Origin: Pseudomonas chlororaphis subsp. aurantiaca
GTDB taxonomy: Bacteria > Pseudomonadota > Gammaproteobacteria > Pseudomonadales > Pseudomonadaceae
Length of the DNA: 64,000 nucleotides
Reading direction: 5' to 3'
NCBI RefSeq assembly: GCF_013466605.1
Contig: NZ_CP059162.1
Location: forward strand, 6,634,001 to 6,698,000
Shown: one piece after another, positions 9,544 to 16,879 of the stretch
Numbering within the stretch: position 1 is the stretch's first letter
Layout of the letters: every line of letters starts with the position of its first letter
Notes under the pieces: model-generated
What the model saw: the letters and a program-made list of their open reading frames with translations, nothing else
What the model was told of the DNA's origin: nothing
Databases searched by the model: none
Translations under genes and position numbers: made by a program

Positions 9544-9613
9544 ATCCCCGCCCGCCAATTGACTATAGACAGTGCGTGATACACTGCCCGCCATTGTTTT
9601 CAGGACACCTCCC

Positions 9614-9874
9614 ATGCTCGCGCCCAAAGACCTCCTCGATGCCCTGAGCGGCCATGCCGCCCGCCTGTTCAGCGGCGATACCCCACTGCCCCGCGCCGAA
9701 ATCGAAAGCCAGTTCAAGGCCCTGCTGCAAAGCGGCTTCAGCAAGCTGGACCTGGTCAGCCGGGAAGAATTCGACAGCCAGATGGTCGTCCTGGCCCGTA
9801 CCCGCGCCCGCCTGGAAAGCCTGGAGGCGAAGGTCGCCGAGCTGGAAGCCAAGCTCAACCCGAGCGAGCAGTAA
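9614..9874 (+). CDS. ubiK: Ubiquinone biosynthesis accessory factor UbiK (BMFP/YqiC family)
   Basis: UbiK is a small membrane-associated coiled-coil protein that assists the Ubi enzyme complex, forming a trimer and interacting with UbiJ. The 86-residue product begins MLAPKDLLDALSGHAARLF and ends in a heptad-rich coiled coil (ARLESLEAKVAELEAKL), which is the BMFP signature. The longer open frame starting 42 bases upstream was rejected because the family N-terminus is at this ATG. It is the last core gene before the accessory operon. Confidence 0.9.
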   Translation: MLAPKDLLDALSGHAARLFSGDTPLPRAEIESQFKALLQSGFSKLDLVSREEFDSQMVVLARTRARLESLEAKVAELEAKLNPSEQ

Positions 9875-9888
9875 CCTCCTCGCCCGCA

Positions 9889-9946
9889 TTTGCCGGCTTG
9901 ACCGTGCCCGCACCTGTCATTGGTCGGGCCGGTCCCTGCCGGCAAA
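9889..9946. repeat. Long interrupted hairpin at the left edge of the accessory operon
   Basis: A 58-nt dyad. The outer 9-bp stem is TTTGCCGGC with GCCGGCAAA, then GACCG/CGGTC, GCCCG/CGGGC and ACC/GGT, with small bulges. It is followed by GATTTT, so it may end the ubiK transcript, but it is larger than a normal terminator and could be a dispersed repeat. Confidence 0.6.
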
Positions 9947-10095
9947 GATTTTCCGCGCTGCCCGTTCATTTCCCTCCTACTCCGCCGATAACATGTCCAG
10001 CGTTTGCGATCCTGGCCACCCCTGGGCGAGCCATGCCGCGCAATACCGCTAAGCAACGCGAACGCTTGCCTCGACTTATTGCACCAGGTAGCCCT

Positions 10096-11157
10096 ATGAC
10101 CGCGCCAAAACCCTTCAGCCGCTTGGCCTTCTTCGTTCATACCGCCGAGATGCTCAATCACTATCAGGCGGTCTGGAGCCTGCTGGGGGCCGATGCTTTC
10201 GACGTGGTCCTGCATGGCACCCATGAAGAGCGCGCGCAAAGCCGCGAACTGATCGGCGGCCTGGGTTACAGCTGCCACGGCAGCCTGGATGTGATCAAGG
10301 CCAATCACCGCTATGACGTGGTGGTCTCCAACCACAGCATGTACGACCATGGCTCGCAGCCGATGATCAAGGCGCTGGGCCATCGGCAGGTGCGCTTCAT
10401 GTACGCCCTGGGCAAGTACAAACACAACTTTTCCAGCTGGAACCGGCACTACGACCTGATCCTGTGTTTCGGCCCCTGGCAGGCCGAGCGTCTGCGCGAA
10501 TGCTGCGACGCCGTGACCTTCCAGATGGGCTACCCGCGCTACGACGCCTACTTCCGCGAAACCTCGCGGCAAGGCCAGCATCCGACGGACCTGGGCCTGG
10601 ACCCGACGAAAAAGACCGTGCTGTGGCTGCCGACCTGGATGGAGCTGTCGTCGATCAACCGCTTCGCCGACGCCATGGCCGGGTTGTGCGAGCGCTACAA
10701 CGTCATCGTGAAGACCCATCCGCTGTCGGCGGAGGCCGATCCCGAGGCGCTGAAACTGCTTGAGCAATACCCGTTCACCGCGGTGATTACCCGCGTCTAC
10801 GACAACCTCACCCTGTTCCGTTGCGCCGACTATGTGGTTTCGGACTACGGCGGAACCGCGTTCGGCGCCCTGTACCTGGACAAGAACCTGCTGCTGTTGA
10901 ATGTACCGGACGCCGAGCAGGATGCGCTGACCGGCGAGGAGTCGCCCGATGTGCTGCTGCGCAACGACATCGTCAACCTCGACCCCGAGGCACGCTGGCA
11001 ACTGGCCGACCTGCTGGGGGATGAAAGCCTCTGGCAACAGCAGGCCGCGGTCCGCCAGCGTCTGCGTCGCCATTACTTCGCTCCCAGCTATGGTTTCTCG
11101 GCGGAGCTGGCGGTCCTGGCGCTGCGCAACATCGAAAACATACTCAAGCAGGGGTGA
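10096..11157 (+). CDS. CDP-glycerol glycerophosphotransferase-like protein (TagF/TagB family)
   Basis: First gene of the seven-gene accessory operon; 353 residues. The C-terminal half resembles the CDP-glycerol:poly(glycerophosphate) glycerophosphotransferase family: KKTVLWLPTWMELSS, VIVKTHPL and CADYVVSDYGGTAFGALYLDK correspond to the nucleotide-binding and catalytic segments (TagF has DYSS where this has DYGG). TagF enzymes move a phosphoglycerol from CDP-glycerol to an acceptor and release CMP. No signal peptide or membrane helix is seen. The ATG beginning MTAPKPFS has AGGTAG upstream; the open frame upstream of it is Pro-rich non-coding sequence. Given the CDP-phosphoramidate genes downstream, a role as the terminal phosphoramidate (or phosphoglycerol) transferase is possible, but this is inference. 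Confidence 0.72.
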   Translation: MTAPKPFSRLAFFVHTAEMLNHYQAVWSLLGADAFDVVLHGTHEERAQSRELIGGLGYSCHGSLDVIKANHRYDVVVSNHSMYDHGSQPMIKALGHRQVRFMYALGKYKHNFSSWNRHYDLILCFGPWQAERLRECCDAVTFQMGYPRYDAYFRETSRQGQHPTDLGLDPTKKTVLWLPTWMELSSINRFADAMAGLCERYNVIVKTHPLSAEADPEALKLLEQYPFTAVITRVYDNLTLFRCADYVVSDYGGTAFGALYLDKNLLLLNVPDAEQDALTGEESPDVLLRNDIVNLDPEARWQLADLLGDESLWQQQAAVRQRLRRHYFAPSYGFSAELAVLALRNIENILKQG

Positions 11158-11161
11158 AACC

Positions 11162-11689
11162 ATGGTGATCTGGCTGGTCGGCATGTCAGGAGCAGGCAAA
11201 ACCACGATCGGCCGGGCCCTGTATGCCAGCCTGAAAGCGCAACGGCCGCAGACCGTGTTCGTCGACGGCGACGAGATTCGCGCGCTGTTCCGCCATGACC
11301 AGCGGGCGGACGCCTACAGCGTTGCCGGACGCCGGGTCAACGCCGAGCGGATCCAGGCCCTGTGTGGCTGGCTCGATGGCCAGGGCATCGATGTGGTCTG
11401 CTGCATCCTGTCGATGTTCCAGGACATCAGCGACGACAACCGCCAGCGTTTCTCCAGCTACCGGGAAGTGTTCGTCGATGTGCCGCTGAGCACCCTGATC
11501 AGCCGTGACAACAAGGGGCTGTATCAGTCCGCCCTGCGGGGCGAGCAGAGCAATGTGGTGGGCGTGGACATCGAATACCCGCCGCCACAATGCCCGGACC
11601 TGGTGCTGCATAACCGTCACGAGCCCGACGATATTCCTGGCTACGTGGACCGCATTCGCCAGCTCTGTGGGTATCCACCGTCATGCTGA
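11162..11689 (+). CDS. APS-kinase-fold protein, probable cytidine diphosphoramidate kinase
   Basis: A 175-residue P-loop kinase of the adenylylsulfate-kinase family: Walker A GMSGAGKTT (about residues 7 to 15), FVDGDEIRALF, RVNAERIQALC, and REVFVDVPLSTLISRDNKGLY. By homology alone it would be called CysC. In C. jejuni, however, the same fold next to three partner genes (Cj1415) phosphorylates the 3' hydroxyl of cytidine diphosphoramidate, and all three partners are downstream here. No sulfate-assimilation genes are nearby. It starts four bases after the previous gene and its stop overlaps the next start (ATGCTGA). The APS-kinase fold is secure; the substrate is inferred from context. Confidence 0.8.
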   Translation: MVIWLVGMSGAGKTTIGRALYASLKAQRPQTVFVDGDEIRALFRHDQRADAYSVAGRRVNAERIQALCGWLDGQGIDVVCCILSMFQDISDDNRQRFSSYREVFVDVPLSTLISRDNKGLYQSALRGEQSNVVGVDIEYPPPQCPDLVLHNRHEPDDIPGYVDRIRQLCGYPPSC

Positions 11690-12255
11690 ACTACACCTAC
11701 AGCGACGGGGACCTGCTGGAAAACCCGCAGACCTACCGTTACAGCAGCTTCCAGGGCGAAGCCTTAGTCGATGCCTGGCGCACCTCGCGCCTGGCTGTGT
11801 GCGCCCACTTGCCGACGCCGGCCTTGCCCACGCTGCATCCACAAGGCCCGGCGCACGCCGCGGACAGCACGGCGCTGCTGAGCCACCTGTGCCTGGAAAT
11901 GCGCGCGGGCGCCGGAGTCTCCGGCCCGCTGGCGGCCTACTGGCTGCCGCGCCTGCTGAAGAAATTCGAAGTGAGCAAACGCCTGTATACCGGCTACGAA
12001 GCCGCGGCTCCGCACCGTCCGCTGCCCTACGGCAGCTATGGGTCCGTACCGCCTTACCTACTGCTGGCCGAGTGCATGCTGCACGGCTGGCAGGCAAGCG
12101 GCGCGGCCTATTACCTCAGTGGCCTGCTCAAGCTGACGGACACCCTGGTGTCGCAGCAGGGCCGCCTCGACCCGGACCAGGGCGCCTACCTGGCCTGGCT
12201 GCTGACCCAGGAACAACAGGTGCTGGCCACAGTCGCCCGGGAGGCCGGCCTATGA
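11683..12255 (+). CDS. Unrecognised protein of the phosphoramidate operon
   Basis: A 190-residue protein that matches no family I recognise. It has no signal peptide or clear membrane helix. The N-terminal third is Tyr/Ser-rich (MLNYTYSDGDLLENPQTYRY) and Ala/Pro-rich; the rest looks helical, with LLSHLCLEMRAGAG, YWLPRLLKKFEVSKRLYTGY, LPYGSYGSVPPYLLLAECM and LLTQEQQVLATVAREAG. Aromatics and glycines cluster around residues 100 to 145. It overlaps the kinase gene before it by seven bases and the formyltransferase-like gene after it by four (ATGA), so it is made as part of the same operon. Its codon use and GC content look like its neighbours. Confidence 0.8.
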   Translation: MLNYTYSDGDLLENPQTYRYSSFQGEALVDAWRTSRLAVCAHLPTPALPTLHPQGPAHAADSTALLSHLCLEMRAGAGVSGPLAAYWLPRLLKKFEVSKRLYTGYEAAAPHRPLPYGSYGSVPPYLLLAECMLHGWQASGAAYYLSGLLKLTDTLVSQQGRLDPDQGAYLAWLLTQEQQVLATVAREAGL

Positions 12256-12980
12256 GTCGCGCCCGCCTGCTGATCCTCTGCGCCCGCACCGCGCGCTCGG
12301 TCGCCTACCTGCAAGGCATGGCGGCAGCCGGTATCGAACCTGACGCGGTGATTGTCTATGGCCAGGGCGGCGGCGCGTTGCAAACCACCCGCGAGTTGCA
12401 GGTACAGCCACTCGCGGGACTGTTCTGCCCGGACCTGAACCAGGACATCGACACTTGCCTGGCCACCCTGGACTGGCCCCACGAGGTATGCCCGGCCCAG
12501 GCTCTCGACGACCCGCAGTTGCTCGCGCTTATCGCACGCCAGGCACCGGACCTGCTGGTCTACTCTGGGTACGGCGGGCAACTGGTGCCGGCGGCCCTGT
12601 TGAGTCGTTACCCGGTGCTGCATATCCACTCCGGCTGGCTGCCGGATTATCGCGGCAGCACCACCCTGTACTACCAGATCATCGAACAGCGCGAGTGCGC
12701 CGCCAGCGCCCTGCTGCTCGACGAGCAGATCGACACCGGCCCGGTGCTGGCGCGCAAGGCTTATCCGCTGCCGCCGCCAGGCATGGACGTCGACTACCTG
12801 TATGACAACGCGATCCGCGCCGACCTGCTGGTGCAAGTCCTTGGCCACTGGCGTCGCGAAGGCGCCCAGGCCCTGCGGCCCCTGCCGGCCGAGGCCGAGA
12901 AACCGCCGTACTTCATCATTCACCCGCTGCTCAAGCACCTGGCCCTGCTGGCGGTGGACAAGCACGAGGACGCGCCATGA
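12252..12980 (+). CDS. Formyltransferase-fold protein with altered active-site motif
   Basis: A 242-residue protein of the formyl-transferase N-terminal family (PurN, Fmt, ArnA-type), which normally moves a formyl group from 10-formyl-tetrahydrofolate to an amine. The core motif reads VLHIHSGWLPDYRGSTTLYY: the catalytic His and the LPxYRG loop are kept, but the usual Asn two residues before that His is replaced by His. The later Asp is present in LLLDEQIDTGPVL. There is no Fmt-type C-terminal domain. It overlaps genes on both sides by four bases. A formyl transfer to an amine in the operon product is plausible; loss of the Asn leaves activity uncertain. Confidence 0.78.
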   Translation: MSRARLLILCARTARSVAYLQGMAAAGIEPDAVIVYGQGGGALQTTRELQVQPLAGLFCPDLNQDIDTCLATLDWPHEVCPAQALDDPQLLALIARQAPDLLVYSGYGGQLVPAALLSRYPVLHIHSGWLPDYRGSTTLYYQIIEQRECAASALLLDEQIDTGPVLARKAYPLPPPGMDVDYLYDNAIRADLLVQVLGHWRREGAQALRPLPAEAEKPPYFIIHPLLKHLALLAVDKHEDAP

Positions 12981-15376
12981 ACCAGGCCGCCGCGAACACC
13001 ATTCGTTTCGGGACCAAGTCCGAAACCCTGGAGCGCCTGCAGCTGCGGGTCACCCGCTCGCGGATCCTGCCGCTGTACTTCTTCACCGCGCGGCAGTGGC
13101 TTGATGCCCCAGCGGACGTGCTGCAGAACATCGCCAGGATAGAGCATGGCGGTTGCGTGATCGTGCGCAGCAGCGCGCAGAACGAAGACAGCTTCAACAG
13201 CTCTATGGCCGGCCTGTTCACCAGTTGCCTGAACGTCAGCGCCACGGATCCACGGGCCCTAAACGCGGCCATCGAACAGGTGATTGCGTCCTTCGCCGAG
13301 CACCGCTGCGAGGACAACCAGGTCCTGGTCCAGCCGATGCTGACCTCGATCCAGATGAGCGGCGTGGTGATGACCCACGACCTGGAGCATGGCGCCCCTT
13401 ACTACGTGGTGAACTACGACGACGAGAGCGGCCTGACCGATACCATCACCGGCGGCCAGGGCATCCAGAAAACCGTGCTGGTCTACCGTGACACCGAGAG
13501 CCCCCAGTTGCGCTCCCCACGCCTGCAGGCGGTGATCGATGCCTGCCGGGAGCTGGAAATGCTCTGCGGTAACGTGCCGCTGGACATCGAGTTCGCCGTC
13601 GACCGCCACCAGCAGGTGTATGTGCTGCAGGTGCGGCGCATCACCCTGTGCAACACCTGGCATCCGGTCACCGAACGGCGGGTGGCGCGCCAGCTCGAGC
13701 ACATCCAGCGCTTCCTGGGCAAACGCCTGGCGCCCCAGGCCGGCCTGTATGGCGACAGCACCCTGCTGGGGGTGATGCCCGACTGGAACCCGGCGGAAAT
13801 CATCGGTACCACTCCGCGCCCGCTGGCGGCCTCGTTGTATCGGCGCCTGGTGACCGATTCGACCTGGCGCGAAGCCCGCGCCCTGATGGGCTATCACCAC
13901 CCGCGGCACCAGGCGCTGATGGTGATGCTCGGCCATCACCCGTATATCGACGTGCGCTGCAGCTTCAACTCGTTCCTGCCGGCAGGCCTGGAGCCGAAGT
14001 TGTGCAACAGGCTGGTCAACGCCTGGCTGCAGCGCCTGCAGGCCCACCCGCAATGGCACGACAAGGTCGAGTTCGAAGTCGTCCAGACCTGCCTGGACTT
14101 CACTTTCGATGCCGACTTCGCCGAGCGTTATGGCGACAGCCTCAGCGCCGCCGAACAAAGGGCCTATCGCACGGCCCTCGATCAGCTGACGCTGCGGGCG
14201 CTATGCAGTAACGGCGCCGGCGCGCTGCCGCCCTTGCTGGACCAGGTGCGCGCTCATGAGCGCCAGCAGCAAAGCCGCCGTCTCGACGCCATTCCAGCCG
14301 ACCTCGACAGCATCCACCGCTTGCTGCTGGACTGCCGCGAGCAAGGCACGCTGCCGTTCGCCATGCTCGCCCGGCATGCATTCATCGCCGAAGCCCTGCT
14401 GCGCTCGGCCTGCCGCCGTGGCGCCCTGAGCAACGAGCGCCTGCTGGCCTGGAAGCAGTCGATCCACACCGTCACTACCGAACTGACGCGCGAATACGCC
14501 CAGGTCTGCGCTGACGTCCGGACACTGCCGGCCTTTGTCGCCAAATTCGGCCATCTGCGCCCCGGTACTTACGACATCACCTCATTGCGTTATGACGAAC
14601 GCCACGACCTGTTCGCTGCCGCGACCGTCGAGCTGGGTCATGGCAAGAGTTCGCAAGCAGCCTTCCAACTGCAGCCTGAAGAACGCCAGGCCCTGCAGCA
14701 GTTGATCGACGAACAAGGCTGGCCGCTGTCGACCGAACACCTGCTGGACTATGCCAGCCAGGCCATCCAGGCCCGGGAATACGCCAAGCTGGTGTTCACC
14801 CGGGACCTGTCCGATGCCCTGCAACTGCTGGTGAGCTGGGGCGCCGACGTTGGCCTGGCCAGGGAAGACCTGTCCTTTCTCGATATCCACCCGCTGCTCG
14901 ACAGCCTCACCACGCCGCTAATGGACGACACCGACCGGGTCCTGCTGGAAGCGGCCAGCCAGGCGCGACGCAGTTATGAACAGGGTATCTCGCTGAAGCT
15001 CGGGCACCTGATCAGTGCGGTCGACGATGTGTTCGTCGCACCGCTGCATCGCAGCCTGCCCAACTTCATCACCCGGCAGAACGTCGAAGCCGTCGGCATG
15101 GAATTGCGTCAGGACACCCCAGCCTCGGCGCCGCTCAAGGGCAAGATCGTCTGCATCGAAAATGCCGACCCCGGCTACGACTGGGTCTTCACCCGCGGTA
15201 TCGCCGGGCTGGTCACCCAATACGGCGGGGCCAACTCGCACATGGCCATCCGCTGCGCCGAATTCGGCATTCCTGCGGCCATCGGTTGTGGCGAACAGCT
15301 GTTCAATCGAATCCTGCGCAGCCCGCGCATCGCCCTCAATTGTCGCGACAAGACCCTGAACCCGGTGCAGCCATGA
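12977..15376 (+). CDS. PEP-synthase/PPDK-like enzyme, probable L-glutamine kinase
   Basis: A 799-residue protein with the layout of PEP synthase-like kinases. The N-terminal ATP-grasp domain includes CVIVRSSAQNEDSFNSSMAG and later PLDIEFAVDR and VYVLQVRRI; a long helical middle follows; the C-terminal phosphohistidine domain contains GLVTQYGGANSHMAIRCAE then FGIPAAIGCG, with the phosphoacceptor His near residue 755. This is the architecture of Cj1418, which uses ATP to phosphorylate the side-chain amide of L-glutamine, giving AMP and phosphate. A true PEP synthase or PPDK would also have a C-terminal PEP/pyruvate TIM barrel, which is absent. It overlaps genes on both sides by four bases. With the amidotransferase and cytidylyltransferase next to it, glutamine kinase is the best call. 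Confidence 0.82.
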   Translation: MNQAAANTIRFGTKSETLERLQLRVTRSRILPLYFFTARQWLDAPADVLQNIARIEHGGCVIVRSSAQNEDSFNSSMAGLFTSCLNVSATDPRALNAAIEQVIASFAEHRCEDNQVLVQPMLTSIQMSGVVMTHDLEHGAPYYVVNYDDESGLTDTITGGQGIQKTVLVYRDTESPQLRSPRLQAVIDACRELEMLCGNVPLDIEFAVDRHQQVYVLQVRRITLCNTWHPVTERRVARQLEHIQRFLGKRLAPQAGLYGDSTLLGVMPDWNPAEIIGTTPRPLAASLYRRLVTDSTWREARALMGYHHPRHQALMVMLGHHPYIDVRCSFNSFLPAGLEPKLCNRLVNAWLQRLQAHPQWHDKVEFEVVQTCLDFTFDADFAERYGDSLSAAEQRAYRTALDQLTLRALCSNGAGALPPLLDQVRAHERQQQSRRLDAIPADLDSIHRLLLDCREQGTLPFAMLARHAFIAEALLRSACRRGALSNERLLAWKQSIHTVTTELTREYAQVCADVRTLPAFVAKFGHLRPGTYDITSLRYDERHDLFAAATVELGHGKSSQAAFQLQPEERQALQQLIDEQGWPLSTEHLLDYASQAIQAREYAKLVFTRDLSDALQLLVSWGADVGLAREDLSFLDIHPLLDSLTTPLMDDTDRVLLEAASQARRSYEQGISLKLGHLISAVDDVFVAPLHRSLPNFITRQNVEAVGMELRQDTPASAPLKGKIVCIENADPGYDWVFTRGIAGLVTQYGGANSHMAIRCAEFGIPAAIGCGEQLFNRILRSPRIALNCRDKTLNPVQP

Positions 15377-16005
15377 AACGCCTGGGCATCACCCTGAGAA
15401 CCTGCAACCCGCAGGCCTATCACGAACCGCGCGATGGCCTGGCCAGGGACTGGTACCGCTTTTTTACCGAACTCGGCTGTGGCAACCAATGGCTGCTGCT
15501 GCCCAATCTGGGCGAGGACACCGTGGCCTACGCCCAAGACCAGGGCGTGCAAGGGGTGATCTTCAGCGGTGGCGACGACCTCGGCGGCGACCCGTTGCGC
15601 GATCAGAGCGAACAGGCGCTGCTGGCCCACTGCGTGGCCGAGCGGCTGCCAGTGCTGGGGGTCTGCCGTGGATTGCAACTGATCCACAGCTTTTTCGGTG
15701 GCCGGCTGGCCGATGCCGACCGCGACGTGCACGTCGCGCAACGCCACCTCATCACCTTGCTGGCCGCCGACGAGCTGCCCTGGCTACCGGGCCAGGCCGC
15801 TTCGCGCTCGGTCAATTCCTTCCACGGCAAACAGTTGCTCGACCCGCTGCCCGCCACCCTGCGCCCCTGGGCCCTGGACGCTGCCGGGACCTGCGAGGCC
15901 CTGGTGCATACCAGCCTCAAGGTGGCCGGCATCATGTGGCATCCCGAGCGCGAAGCAGCGCTGGACGAAGCCGATCGACAACTGTGCCAATGGCTCTTTG
16001 AGTGA
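15373..16005 (+). CDS. Class I glutamine amidotransferase-like hydrolase, probable gamma-glutamyl-CDP-amidate hydrolase
   Basis: A 210-residue stand-alone class I glutamine amidotransferase domain of the gamma-Glu-GABA hydrolase group. The nucleophile elbow is PVLGVCRGLQLI (Cys near residue 98), and the His/Glu of the triad are in GIMWHPER. SGGDDLGGDP and VNSFHGKQLL are other family segments. No synthase partner is present, so it should hydrolyse a gamma-glutamyl amide. In the Cj1417 reaction it cuts CDP-L-glutamine to glutamate and cytidine diphosphoramidate; the flanking genes fit this role. Starts on the ATGA overlap with the kinase gene and ends six bases before the cytidylyltransferase. 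Confidence 0.82.
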   Translation: MKRLGITLRTCNPQAYHEPRDGLARDWYRFFTELGCGNQWLLLPNLGEDTVAYAQDQGVQGVIFSGGDDLGGDPLRDQSEQALLAHCVAERLPVLGVCRGLQLIHSFFGGRLADADRDVHVAQRHLITLLAADELPWLPGQAASRSVNSFHGKQLLDPLPATLRPWALDAAGTCEALVHTSLKVAGIMWHPEREAALDEADRQLCQWLFE

Positions 16006-16011
16006 CCTGAC

Positions 16012-16761
16012 ATGAAAGCCGTAATTCTCGCCGCCGGCCGCGGCTCCCGCCTGAAAGACCTGACCGCCGCACTACCCAAGCCCCTGACCTGCCTGGCTGG
16101 CAAGCCGCTGCTCGAATGGCAGCTGCAAGCCCTGAAAAACGCCGGGGTCGACGAGGTGCATCTGGTCAGCGGCTATTGCAGCGAAGCCCTTGAAGGCTAC
16201 GGCCAGAGCCGGCTGTACAACCCGCATTGGGCCAGCAGCAACATGGTGCGCAGCCTGATGCGCGCCGATGCCCTGCTGTCCAGCGAACCGACCCTGGTGT
16301 GCTACGGCGACATCGTCTATCGCCCGGATATCGTCCGCGACCTGATGGCCTCCCAGGCGCCCCTGAGCATCACCTACGACCTCGACTGGTGGGACCTGTG
16401 GTCGGCGCGTTTCGATGATCCCCTCAGCGATGCCGAAAGCTTCCGCCAACAGGCCGGCCGGCTACTGGGCATTGCTGAAAAGGTCGCCAGCCGCGAAGAA
16501 ATCGAGGGCCAATACATGGGCCTGCTGAAATTCACCCCCGAAGGCTGGAGCCAGGTCCGGGCGCTGCTGTCCGGCATGAGCGCCCCGCAGATCGACAAAC
16601 TGGACATGACCAGCCTGCTGCGCGCCCTGCTCCAGGCCGGCACCGCTATCGCCACCGTGGCCATTCGCGGCGGTTGGGTGGAAGTCGACAATCAGACGGA
16701 CATCGCCCTGTACGAACAACGCATCGTCCAACCGGGCTGGTCCCACGACTGGCGCGGCTAA
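16012..16761 (+). CDS. Sugar-phosphate-type nucleotidyltransferase, probable CTP:phosphoglutamine cytidylyltransferase
   Basis: A 249-residue nucleotidyltransferase with the Rossmann-like signature MKAVILAAGRGSRLKDLTAALPKPL, seen as ILAAGRGSRLKDLT then PKPL, followed by metal-binding GDIVY near residue 100 and a C-terminal GGWVEVDNQTDIA. The segment RLYNPHWASSNMVRSLM resembles Cj1416 and choline-phosphate cytidylyltransferases of the LicC type. In the C. jejuni pathway this enzyme joins CTP and phosphoglutamine to make CDP-L-glutamine. LicC-type substrates cannot be excluded by eye, but no licA, licB or licD gene is present. Last gene of the operon. Confidence 0.8.
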   Translation: MKAVILAAGRGSRLKDLTAALPKPLTCLAGKPLLEWQLQALKNAGVDEVHLVSGYCSEALEGYGQSRLYNPHWASSNMVRSLMRADALLSSEPTLVCYGDIVYRPDIVRDLMASQAPLSITYDLDWWDLWSARFDDPLSDAESFRQQAGRLLGIAEKVASREEIEGQYMGLLKFTPEGWSQVRALLSGMSAPQIDKLDMTSLLRALLQAGTAIATVAIRGGWVEVDNQTDIALYEQRIVQPGWSHDWRG

Positions 16762-16840
16762 GCCGGCCGCCGCAACATCCTGAGCCGATTTACCGGCGCG
16801 GCAGTGCCCCGGCCAGCGCACACCGGGGCTACGCTTGCAC

Positions 16841-16858
16841 AACCGCAGGATGCGGTTT
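16841..16858 (+). terminator. Possible weak terminator after the phosphoramidate operon
   Basis: AACCGCA and TGCGGTT around GGA, followed by only a short T run. A second hairpin (GCCCCGG/CCGGGGC, 16806-16829) lies just before it. Both sit between the operon and comM. Confidence 0.35.
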
Positions 16859-16879
16859 CCCAGTCTCAAGGAACGAGTC

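Noticed and set aside
11162..11689. Sulfate assimilation (CysC) as the role of the APS-kinase-like gene
   Set aside because: No cysD, cysN or cysH is nearby and the gene is embedded in an operon with the other CDP-amidate enzymes.
16012..16761. Phosphocholine cytidylyltransferase (LicC) as the role of the nucleotidyltransferase
   Set aside because: The fold is shared, but licA, licB and licD are absent, while glutamine kinase and amidotransferase genes are adjacent. It remains a fallback if the Cj1416 match fails.
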